Assembly (NCBI GenBank): GCA_021234155.1
Contig: JAJEKV010000014.1
Coordinates: 15,658,872 to 15,722,871 of the forward strand
DNA: 64,000 nucleotides
Direction of reading: 5' to 3'
Source of the DNA: Isoetes taiwanensis
Lineage: Eukaryota; Streptophyta; Lycopodiopsida; Isoetales; Isoetaceae
Part shown: piece by piece, positions 33,690 through 42,839 of the stretch
How the letters are laid out: every line of letters starts with the position of its first letter
Numbering within the stretch: position 1 is the first letter of the stretch
The notes under the pieces: model-generated
Told to the model about the DNA's origin: nothing
What the model saw: the letters and a program-made list of their open reading frames with translations, nothing else
The model's database searches: none
Made by a program: the position numbers and the translations under genes

Positions 33690-35551
33690 ATGAGTTGAAA
33701 CGGACTTTTCGAAGTTTAGGTTGAACATGAGGAAGTAGTTGATCAGTTGGGTGCAAAATGAGCGATTTGGTTGATGGCTCGGTGAGTGCGAGAATCGGCT
33801 GCAAAAACTTGGTGCAGGGGGTGCTTATGGCGTGGGGAATGAGGAGAACCTCAATCCGGTTGGAGGATTCAAGGCTGGTGTTGATTGCATGGTAAATTTC
33901 TTCTTGGAGTTGATCATCAATTGTTTTGAGTTGTTTTCTTTGTTGGCGTGGTTGTTGTTGTGGTGGCCGTGGTGGCGTTTGAGCAGGCGTGGGCCTTGCC
34001 TTCCCTTGGCTTCCCATACTTGAAAAGGTGTAAAGGCTTTGTCGTGGTTTGATTGGTGCGAGGGAATTTGTATTTGAACTTGAGGAAGTTGAGGACAATC
34101 TGCGGTGATGACCCCATTGGTCCACGGTTGAAACATTGGGACTTGCTTGGATCAAAAAGTGGAGCGAGGAGGTCCCGTTGTGGATTCTTTGTTGTTCTTT
34201 GGGGTTGTTGTTGTTGTCGTGGGCGTACTTTTGTAATGCGTGGTTGAGTTTGCGTGGGTACCTTACGCACTTGGTGAACAAGGCGATGTCGTCGTCTGGA
34301 TTTTGGTGGTGGATTTGTACATTCTTCGGTGGTGTGGTTACGCATGTTGCGGCGTTTGCAATGGATCATGCTATCCGCGAGTTACACTCATTAGCCCGGA
34401 TGTCACGAATCTTGGCAAATAGTACACCAAATGTTATTTCTTGGGGAAGCTGCCGTGGAAGCGTCGAGTCTTGGCGATGGGTGTAGCAGGAAATGGGAGT
34501 ATCGTGAAGCGATCACAGCGTGAGAAACATGAGCAGTGATTGACTAATTCAATGGCTTCTTGTAATGTCTTGGCATAAATACTCGATCATAAATCGGATG
34601 TGAGAGGGTAAGCCTTGAAGAAACCACACTAGAATTTGGCTTTGGGTTGGAAATTCCTTCAACTTGTTGACTAAGATCTGCGGTCGATTGCGCAAAGTCT
34701 CGGCGGATTCTCACGGGTTACGCTTGAGTGTGTTGAGGTCGTTCAGCGGTTGTTGATCATCGCAAAGATGTGCCGTAATGGGAAAAGAAAAGAGGTCTTC
34801 ATGTGTATCCAATCTTGTTTCCGGTGGCTTTTGTTTGCCATCAGCCATTAGGTAGGGTGCTCCACAGCGAGTCGTCGAAAAAGATGTGGAATTTTAGTTT
34901 TGGATCGGGTGACCATTGAGATCTGCAAGTGACTCAAATTCATCCATGTGAGCTTTGAGCACTACGGTCTATGTGTTTACCTTTATCATTTCAAAGAGTG
35001 GATATTGGAGTTTTAAAGCATGTGTAGAATTCGGTAGCATGAATGGGTGTTTGCATTTGTGGAAAAAAAAAGGCGGTAGGTGTTGGTTCTTTGCATAGGT
35101 ACAAAGCTGGCATAGGTTGTGTGAGATTAGTAAAAAAAAGTCTTGAAGCGGTTGTAGTGGGAACAAAAGGTTGTGGCAGGCATGAGCGGCGTGTGGGGAG
35201 CGATTAAAGGAGAACGAGCGGTAGGGGAATTGACAAAGGTGGAAGCGGTGGTACGAAGTTCCTAAAGAAAAGATTACCAATAGAAAACATTTTGCGGATG
35301 TTCGAGAGAAAATTGCGGTGGTTACGCCGGATCTTGAGTTGGGGATTCCGGTGGAGTAAATTCAAAGAGGCGTGTTGCGGCCTACGCATGATAATGGCGA
35401 GACGAGGAGCGGAACAATGGCGACCTTCCGCGAGGGGAGGTCGGTCGGAAAGTTGTCGTGGTGTAGGTGGAGCAGTGCGCTCATTACCGCGGAGAAGAAC
35501 AATCGAACGAGTGTATGTGGACATATTAGCGGGGGCGTCAGCGCGGTTCAT
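33690..35551 (-). pseudogene. gag region, frameshifted
   Basis: A probable start at 35551 gives MNRADAPANMSTYTRSIVLL. The middle shows a capsid-like stretch ending VWFLQGLPSHIRFMIEY (about 34580-34650). A Gln/Pro/Arg-rich nucleocapsid-like part follows, with a zinc-knuckle remnant at about 34095-34140: read across three frames it gives CFNRGPMGHHRRDC, a CCHC knuckle whose second Cys is Arg. Three frames within about 40 bases mean one-base indels on both sides. Gag forms the particle that packages element RNA. Confidence 0.75.
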
Positions 35552-35636
35552 GGCGGCGGCGTCTTGACTCCATCGGTGTTGAATATGCGTCGGGGAGTAA
35601 AGAAGGGATTGAACATGGTATCAATACGACTTTGAA

Positions 35637-35654
35637 GTGAGCGACAGCGCCCGG
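35637..35654 (-). other. Primer-binding-site candidate
   Basis: In element orientation the 5' LTR is followed directly by CCGGGCGCTGTCGCTCAC. GGCGCTGTCGC resembles the TGGCGC-type binding sites used by many plant Ty3/gypsy elements, but the first bases do not give a clean TGG and I cannot name the tRNA. Confidence 0.3.
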
Positions 35655-36269
35655 TGTTTGGGGAGTCAGGACGCGGGATCGCTGAGGGCGGATCTCTGTG
35701 AGATCCTTGAAGTCGGCGGGGTAAATCTGAACACTCTTGTCATCGCGGGATTTTTGCTAACGAGAGAGGAAAGAACAAGAAAAACTTCGGATAAAGCGGC
35801 AATTGCAATACACAATGAAACACACAAGACACTTGTGGAGAACCACGGCAATCCATTGATCAAAACAAGTGTACAATGAAGGCTCAAAAGAAGCGCAACA
35901 GGCGACCCGGCATATACGCTCTGTAGTGACACAAAAGAACACTCACGAACCCTTCAGAAGGAGCAAAAATGCTACAATATATAGGAACGCGGGTGGCCCT
36001 CACGGGAACTGAATCGATCCTCATCATGACACAGCGTGCTCCACTACTTGGGCACTTTCGAGCGGGGAATCGAGTGTGTGGCCGGCGTGCTAGCAGACAA
36101 GTAGTGGCCCGTAGTAGGTCCCTACCTTTGGGTCTTACGCTTCTTGGAGGAGCTTTGACCCAGCCGTGCCTTGTGGATCCCTCTTCTTGGACCGCGTGGC
36201 GGTGGGGCCTGCGCCCTCATCGCGGCAAGTATAGACACGTGTGTAATGCGCGGGGCCTGGGGGCTAACA
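35655..36269 (-). repeat. 5' LTR of the Ty3/gypsy element
   Basis: Plus strand TGTTTGGGG...GGGGCTAACA, the same ends as the 3' LTR. In element orientation it carries the promoter and is followed by the gag leader. CCGGA at 36270-36274 is the candidate target-site duplicate. Confidence 0.92.
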
Positions 36270-36270
36270 C

Positions 36271-36330
36271 CGGATCGGGGATCGGGTTACGCATCGGGAT
36301 CGGGTTCCACATCGGGATCGGGTTCCGCAT
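36271..36330 (+). repeat. Short minisatellite CATCGGGATCGGGTTCC
   Basis: Three near-identical copies of about 17-18 bp directly after the 5' LTR: GATCGGGTTACG, CATCGGGATCGGGTTCCA, CATCGGGATCGGGTTCCG. Confidence 0.85.
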
Positions 36331-36399
36331 CGCCCGGGGCCATGGCTAGAAGAAGCACCCATAGGATCTACGAAAGCTCTCAAGCGTTGTGGCGGTGAA

Positions 36400-39300
36400 A
36401 TTGGGATCATTAAGCATGTCGGATCGAATTGTGCGTTCTTGATCGCATCATAGTCCACATCGGGTGGAGCTTCGAGGCATCTGTATTTGGTGGATCTCTG
36501 GCTTCTTGAGCAACGGCACCTTTTTCTCTGTAGGAGCATTTTGCGATGATAGGATTGGGGAGGCGGTCAAGCCTATCAAGAATCCCCTTAGGCACTCACC
36601 TTACTTAGGGTCACTTTCGAACACAATGCAAAATCTCTTATTCGGACAATGAAGCCCGGCCAAAAGAACCACGGAGAAGTAATCAAACACCCACATTTCT
36701 GGCGGTACCATTTTTGCACGAGGTAGGAGCATGTGGGCGGTTTGGTTTCTCATGATTAAGTCCCACGGCAAGCCTTACCCGGTTGTACTGAATCTGTTGT
36801 TGCGAGCTTCCACGCCATAGCCTCGGACTCCCCTCTTCGTCTTCTTCGTTAGCCACGAGGCGGTGGCGGTTCTTGAGATGATCGTTGAAGGGGAATTTGA
36901 GGTCAATTTCATCGAGAGGATGACTGCGGTGGCTTTGAATTTTTGTGGCGTACACGGTGCATGGACCTCCCGAACTCACGGGGGGCAATTTTTGTATTCG
37001 TCCTCATACATGCCAATAAAACTACGGATGCGGAATCGGATCATCCAACTTCCAGAGATGAAATCAAGAAGTTGTGCTCGGCCTTGCAAAGACCACTATC
37101 GAGAAAAGAATCATTTGTGGTATTCTTTTCTTCTTTTGTATCAAAGAAATTAGAGAGTGGTCTTGTCCCACATTGGGTGATGCCTCTAGTGTCGAGGGGG
37201 CTATCAAGGATCTTTGGTGCGGGATTTGCAAACAAATTGCCCCTGGCGTCGATAAGTTCAACCATAGCGGAAGTCTTGATTATCCTCCCCCACGCAAGGC
37301 GACATTGCGTATATATTTTGCCAAAGGCGGGTGGCGCGTTACCGAAAACTCCTTCCTTGGTCCGCCAACTTCAACCCACTTACTATCGAGGGGGTGGCCA
37401 TGGAAATCGGTGTTGTCCTCGAAGCCCCCGCGGCGATCTTGAGATCGTTGAAGGATTTAAACTTCCTCGGAAAATTATCCTTCACATATTCAAAAATATC
37501 CTTCTTCAAAAGCGATATAGATCGTAGTGTCTTTGCCCTTGTCTTGAAGAAGTGCTTTACGTATATGTCGGAGGTAACCTTCGCGTAGGTATTCCCGGTA
37601 ATAGTGCGTCCCTTATTATCGTTAGCTTGCAAGATTTCCACAAGTTCCATAGGGACCACGAATAGCTGAAAAATATCCTCGGCATGAAGACCCAATGGCT
37701 GAAATCTTTTGGTGACTTCCCGCGCATGGTAACTTCAACCAAAGTCGGATACTTATTTGGAAACAACAAAGTTAGTATTGAATGCAAATGATTATGAAAT
37801 GGCCAGGTAAAAGCCATTTATTGAAATGGCGCCGTGGCATTTTCATAACAAATTCGATGGCCGTGGCGCCATTTAGTGAAATGGCCGTGGCGCCATTTAC
37901 TAATCTAGCGAAAATTAAAACCACGATGTACCTTGTATGGTTACGGCGAGATTGCCCGCGTCGATGGATCGGGCTTCCCTTAAAGAGCATATTGTTGCCT
38001 TGGTGGGTTATTTTATCAATGAAAGGCTCCTTGAAGATAGTCTTGGCGGTGATATCATTGACTTCAGCAAAGCTGCGGGCACTCTTGCTTTCGTCCACCC
38101 GTGCGGACAAGACTTCGGCAATTCCGATACTCATAAATCTTTGCCATTTGTTCTTGGGACTTATTTGTGCGAAGTCTTTTGCGCCAAGCTGGCGGCCATA
38201 TGAGAATGATTGCCATTCACTATGTAAAAGTGCATCCCATGAGGTCATCCTCAGTTTTCCAATGATGTAGTTTCTTTGTGAGGGGATTGAATGGAATCAC
38301 GTCCGGCGGAGTGAACACTTAGGATGTGGATCTCTTTGAAAGGATTCCACTAAGGTCTTCCGCGTGCTCCATATTTCTTGGCCTAGATGTCGATTTGCGG
38401 GCCCTTGATATAAATTTGAACACGTTTATTCGTTTTATAAATGTGATGCCCAGAGGAAAAAGATGCCGGTGGTCAAAAATCTTCTGTAACGTGTTCTCTG
38501 GCGTCTTCTCCTCTTCTGATCTTTCCACCTTAAGATTTGCAGGCACCTCGAGCAAGTGCTGAGCTATTCTTAAGGTTAGCTTCTTTGGCTCTGGCTTCTT
38601 AATGGGGACCCTTTTGGCCGGTGTGCCCGCAGAATCTTGGATATGTGGTGGGCTTGGAGGAACTTCACCACCACTTCCAGCAGGACTTGGAGTCCGAGAC
38701 TCTCTCCTCTGTTTTTTAGGTGTTCTCTCCTTCTCAGAGGTCTCCAGCCTGTGCTTCTTCTTCTTTTTCCCTTCTATTGCCTCTGATTCCCTTTCCTCTC
38801 CGTCCTTTTCCTGTCCCGCCTGTTCTTCCTTCCGCCCCTTCCCGTCCTTTTCCTTGTCTTTCTTGTCTTTCTTCTTCCTGTCCTTCTTTTCTTTCTTTTC
38901 CTTTTCTTTCCTTTCCTTCTTCTCTTTCTTTTCCTTATCGGGATCTTAATTGATCCTTTCTCTTCACTTTCCCTTGTCCCGCCGACTTTCCTTGCTTTCG
39001 GCTTCTAGTCAACTTCCTCGATGCGGATGAGGAGTCTTTTTTCATTTTGCGGTATTTGCCTCCTTATGTTTTGTCTTCTTCACCTTCTAGCGGTTCAGCC
39101 GCCAGGTGTCCACAATGGCGGGTAGTTTACCTGTTGGGCTAATGCCTTGACAGCGAATGAAAGAGTTCTTGACTCGTTCAAGCGATTGCGAAGAATCATA
39201 AAACCCCTCAAGATTTCTTGTGGACCTCACGATATCGGCTTCTTCAAAGTTTGTTGTATGATGAGAGCCCGACCTTGCTTTCGCCCGAACCCGGCTACAT

Positions 39301-39450
39301 TTGCGATACTAGCGGACATTATTGTGGGATCATAGAACTTCCGGTCCACATAGTAGACTATTATTCTCTCTTTGCGCGGTGTCTTCTGAGACCACCACGA
39401 TCCAATCTTGGCCCCGCTCTTGCTAGTCAACCTCATGTTAACCAAGATAC
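36400..39450 (-). pseudogene. Unrecognised minus-strand coding remnants with Lys/Glu-rich linker
   Basis: A run of minus-strand open stretches looks coding by composition. 39227-39445 contains KIGSWWSQKTPRKERIIVYY. 38600-38950 encodes a long Lys/Glu-rich stretch followed by PKKQRRESRTPSPAGSG, suited to a nuclear protein. 38319-38555 has LEVPANLKVERSEEEKTPE and FLYPLG-like sequence. 37772-38248 has SEWQSFSYGRQLGAKDFAQI and SARSFAEVNDITAKTIFKEP. 37339-37695 has NTYAKVTSDIYVKHFFKTRA. The frame changes between them. I do not recognise the family; it might be an ORF of another large retrotransposon or a host gene relic. It lies next to the 5' LTR but outside it. Confidence 0.4.
37797..37912 (+). 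repeat. Cluster of GAAATGGC...GCCATTT palindromes
   Basis: Four half-palindromes around GGCGCC/GGCC occur within 115 bases (GAAATGGCCAGG, GAAATGGCGCCGTGGC, GGCGCCATTTAG, GGCGCCATTTAC), including a near-direct repeat GATGGCCGTGGCGCCATTTA / AATGGCCGTGGCGCCATTTA. The same motif builds the minisatellite at 39.9-40.3 kb. Confidence 0.7.
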
Positions 39451-39689
39451 CGGTGGTAAATTAAAACTTACGGGGCCGTCTCCTTTATCGTGGTGAGCTC
39501 TCTGCGGTCTCCTTTCGAGCACAGCCAGAGGTGGAGGGGTTCACCGCATTATTTCCATGCACCGGTTCCTATCATCGGCATGATAGTGCGGTCCGGATTG
39601 AAATTGTGTTTACGGAGCGTAGCATAGGCGCAACAAAGAAGCATCGATAACAAAGGCATCAATAACTTCATTTGAAACTAGTAACCCGG

Positions 39690-40345
39690 ACCGGACGACT
39701 AAGCAAATGGCGCCATGGGCCATTTTGCATCCGAAGTTCATTGCATAAGCACATAGGCGGTTCGCATGCGTTTGACTCGAAGGAGATACCAAGAACAATC
39801 TACCCAAATGTAAGATAATAGACATCAAATGGCGCTGATGGCCATTTATCAAATTTCAACAAGACCATTTGCCAACAACAATACCTAATGTAAGCTAATG
39901 AACATTAAGCGGCGCCATGGCGCCATTTGTCAACCACGGGACCTAATGTAAGCTAATGGACATCAAATGGGCGGCGGCGCCATTTCTCAACAACAAGCCA
40001 CTAGTTTAAGACTAGACATCAAATGGGCGATGGCCCATTTGCCAACAACAAAGCCTAATGTAAGCTAATGGACATCAAATGGCACCATGGCGCCATTTAT
40101 ACTCTGAGGACCCTAATGTAAGCTAATGGACATCAAATGGTGGCGGCGCCGCCATTTCTCAACAACAAAGCCACTAGTTTAAGACTAGACATCAAATGGC
40201 ATAACATCAAATAGGCTACATTTGTCAACAACAAGAGCTTTAATGTAAGCTAATGGACATCAAATGGTGCCATAACCCCATTTATCAAAGCCTTGTCTAA
40301 GGACCCAAATTCAGCAACAAGATTTTAGAAATGGACATCAAATGG
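39690..40345 (+). repeat. ~58-bp minisatellite with a central palindrome, arranged A-A-B
   Basis: Between about 39885 and 40300 seven monomers follow one another. Type A has CCTAATGTAAGCTAATGGACA, type B has CCACTAGTTTAAGACTAGACA. Both then read TCAAATGG, a GC palindrome (GGCGCC, GGGCGATGGCCC, CACCATGGCG and others), CCATTT, and usually CAACAACAA. The order A A B A A B A gives a higher-order period of about 175 bp. Related half-units extend left to about 39690 and right to about 40345. Confidence 0.85.
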
Positions 40346-40655
40346 ATGGAGCCATTTCGGATCAAAAGGTTTGGCTATTCAAGTAGATGACATAAAATTG
40401 CGGCCTTTTGGGCATCTTGGTGTACTAGTCAAAGTTTTCTTGTCTCCACATTAGCTAACAGTAGCTTTAATTGTCGACTTCCATTTCTAATGGGCCAAAT
40501 TGAATTTGGGAGCCATTTGCCTTCAACAAATGCTAAAGTGGTAGCTTGATGGAGTAGGCGATGAAGCTGGGGAAATGGCGCCAAAAAATACAAATCCTTT
40601 CTGAGACCTAAATTGACTACAAGAAACAAAGGCTCCGGAGGCTAAAAACAGCTTA

Positions 40656-41210
40656 CTACAAGTAGATGGCTTTGGTAGTAGGCATTTGGTATTCCACGGT
40701 GACTAGGGTCGAGGCATTGACCTTGAATTTGGGAATCCAAAGCGAAAGCAAATGAGGTCCTCGGAAAAACAATGGGGCATAACTAATCTTGGCATTTGGG
40801 GTATCTGCTTGTACCACAAGCTGGCTAGGGGCCAAATGGTCCTCGAGAAAATCGGCCCATGCCGCGTAAACGCCCATGCGCCGATGCGTGGCGGTCCGGG
40901 CGACCATGCCGCCCATGCGCGTGGTGATCCGGTCACCCATGCCCGACCAAAATTGAATTTTGAAATTGAATATTTCCGCCATACCTTGCGTAGCCCAAAT
41001 TTGAACATAGAATTCAAAAATCCGCCCGTAATTTGAAAATTTGCCACCACAAAATTTAAAATCCCCCGCCAGTAAATTGAAATTTAGCGCCACTTGTCCA
41101 AAGTCAATGGTCCGCTTTTTAAAATTGTACTTTGCATTTAAAGCTCCCTCTTTGTCGCCGTTCTCCCTCTTAAAGGCTGACCATGCCTGCAACGCGATGT
41201 TTTCGTGCAC
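40656..41210 (-). CDS. Unrecognised 184-codon open frame
   Basis: An uninterrupted minus-strand frame, MHENIALQAWSAFKRENG..., with no domain I know. Part of it (40930-41090) is made of irregular AAATTTGAAATTT and GCC-type repeats, and 40860-40940 repeats CCCATGCG, so the frame may be open only because of base composition. It lies between the palindrome minisatellite and a candidate promoter/first exon on the other strand. Confidence 0.25.
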   Translation of the reverse strand: MHENIALQAWSAFKRENGDKEGALNAKYNFKKRTIDFGQVALNFNLLAGDFKFCGGKFSNYGRIFEFYVQIWATQGMAEIFNFKIQFWSGMGDRITTRMGGMVARTATHRRMGVYAAWADFLEDHLAPSQLVVQADTPNAKISYAPLFFRGPHLLSLWIPKFKVNASTLVTVEYQMPTTKAIYL

Positions 41211-41445
41211 GGTTCAGGCGCGGTTCCGGCCAGCGTTTCGAATCCGCGCATAAAGGCGCTTCTTTTCTCAGCGCGTGAGGCAGAAACTTTGCAAAGCGCA
41301 TGCGTCTTTGTCGGCGCTTTCTTCTTGGGCTCACTGAAATCCCGGGTGATTCTTGGCTTTCTTCTTGGCTTTCAGTTCTCTTGAATTCATCATTTGGGAT
41401 TAGCTTCTTTTCTGTTCCATCTCTTTGCTTTCAGTACATACCACC

Positions 41446-41471
41446 ATGGATCTATCTAATATCAAGTAAGT
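41446..41471 (+). CDS. Candidate first exon and splice donor
   Basis: ACCACCATGG is a strong plant translation start context. It is followed by 20 coding bases (MDLSNI plus two bases) and GTAAGT. Upstream is a pyrimidine-rich leader (41330-41435). It might be the first exon of the DUF7869-type gene to the right, but the join cannot be shown from this sequence. Confidence 0.3.
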
Positions 41472-41699
41472 CCACTATTTACGGTAGGAATTATGTTACG
41501 GTAGGTGTATAAGCGTGTTCAAATCTTTGAATTTCATCTTTGCTAGGACGAAACTTGGTTTCACTTGCGAGTTGGCATGGGGTGCCCATGTTATGCATGC
41601 TGCTCTTATTGACACATATCTGACAATGGGAGCAAGAATGCATGACATAGGCACCTCGTGTTGATTTTGTGATGGAGCTAAGCCAAATTGCTTCATGTC

Positions 41700-42010
41700 A
41701 CCCACTTGGATCAAATGGGCCGGAAGCCATTCTATTCAAATACCCTTAAAATGGTGTATTGGTCAATGGGCCATAAGCCATTAGGTTGAAAAGGGTGCAA
41801 GGTTGAAATTGTGTGAATTTGGGCTAAATGGGCCATGGCCATTTGGAAGAAAACGGTGCACACGCCGATCAAATGGCGCCATGGGCTATTTGTTCAAATT
41901 CACACCTATCACGGTGCCATGGGTGTGAATTTGGATCAAATGGCCATGGCCATTTGATCAAGTGTTCTCTGTTTTCGACCAAATGCGCCATGGCCATTTA
42001 GCTCAAAGTT
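41700..42010 (+). repeat. AAATGG(C)C...CCATTT palindromes, irregular
   Basis: Six to eight occurrences of ATGGGCCATAAGCCATT, AAATGGGCCATGGCCATTTG, AAATGGCGCCATGGGC and AAATGGCCATGGCCATTTG within 300 bases. They are spaced irregularly rather than in a fixed period and are related to the motif at 37.8 and 39.9 kb. Confidence 0.7.
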
Positions 42011-42839
42011 AGACCAAAAGTTTGTCTTACGTACTAAATAAAGCCACTTTTACTTGTTTATTGCTTATTTTTTAGTCTAATTCATATGTTCTAAAAGTTT
42101 AAGCCTTGCTTGATTGAAAGCGAGGTTCAATTTTCCCTGTACAACCTATTAAGTCGGAAGGACAATTGTTGCAGGGGGACATATTTTGAATAGACCCACT
42201 CTTCATGGGAAGGAAATAGATCCTTCAAATGTAGCAATTGAGGTCGCTTGGTCAGTGATCCCATCGTGAGCTTCGGTCCCACAGGAGGGCGGATAACATT
42301 GGTGAAGCGGTAGGCACATTCATTGATGGCCTAAGAGGGATGTAAAACAAAATGAGTGGCCCTCAAGTGAAGATCGTCTTGAGATCCCTCAATTTGCCCT
42401 CTTCACAAGAGGATTCATCTAGTAGTCCACCATCACATGTGTAGCCCTTGGGACATCGGTTTTCTTTGCTCCTTTGTGGTGAACCAAGCAACCACGGCAA
42501 CAAATGAAGAAGGCGAGATAGTAGGAGATTGGAGGTCATGAGAATCTAGCTGCCCGTCTTGGTCTCGGGTTGTTTAAGCACGAAGATGAGGCAGTCTACT
42601 ACTCGAGAACAGATCTACTAGGTTTGCCATGCTACATTCTTCACTCCTGCATTGGATCTAAATATTAGGGCCGAATATAGTCTTTAGTGATCCTCGGGAT
42701 GCTATAGGCGATGAGTTCTTGGGTGTATCAAAGGTCGGGCTTTCGGTGGGTAACATAATAGATCAACGGGGAAACCAAAATATCAGGTCATGTCATGCTT
42801 GTCTTTGAGAGGCCTATAGCTAACAGTTTAGTAACACAG
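42011..42839. other. No gene assigned
   Basis: Plus-strand coding scraps are possible (for example around 42200-42290), perhaps the N-terminal part of the following gene, but frames are too short and broken to describe. Confidence 0.4.

Larger units (their letters stand above)
25261..36269 (-). mobile_element. Ty3/gypsy LTR retrotransposon, about 11.0 kb, decayed
   Basis: Two direct repeats of 613 and 615 bp, both TG...CA, bound an internal region whose minus strand encodes gag, protease, reverse transcriptase, RNase H and integrase in the Ty3/gypsy order. A polypurine tract abuts the 3' LTR. Flanking bases CAGGA and CCGGA agree at four of five positions. The LTRs differ by scattered substitutions and small indels, and all reading frames are broken, so the element is not recent or the sequence is noisy. 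An additional open region lies between pol and the 3' LTR in the sense orientation. Confidence 0.92.

Noticed and set aside
35607-35622. TGGTATCA as a tRNA-Met primer-binding site
   Set aside because: It lies on the plus strand, while the element is on the minus strand, and it is about 40 bases away from the LTR end.
38602-38949. Plus-strand Ser/Phe-rich frame
   Set aside because: Antisense shadow of the Lys/Glu-rich minus-strand coding stretch, which continues into protein-like sequence on both sides.
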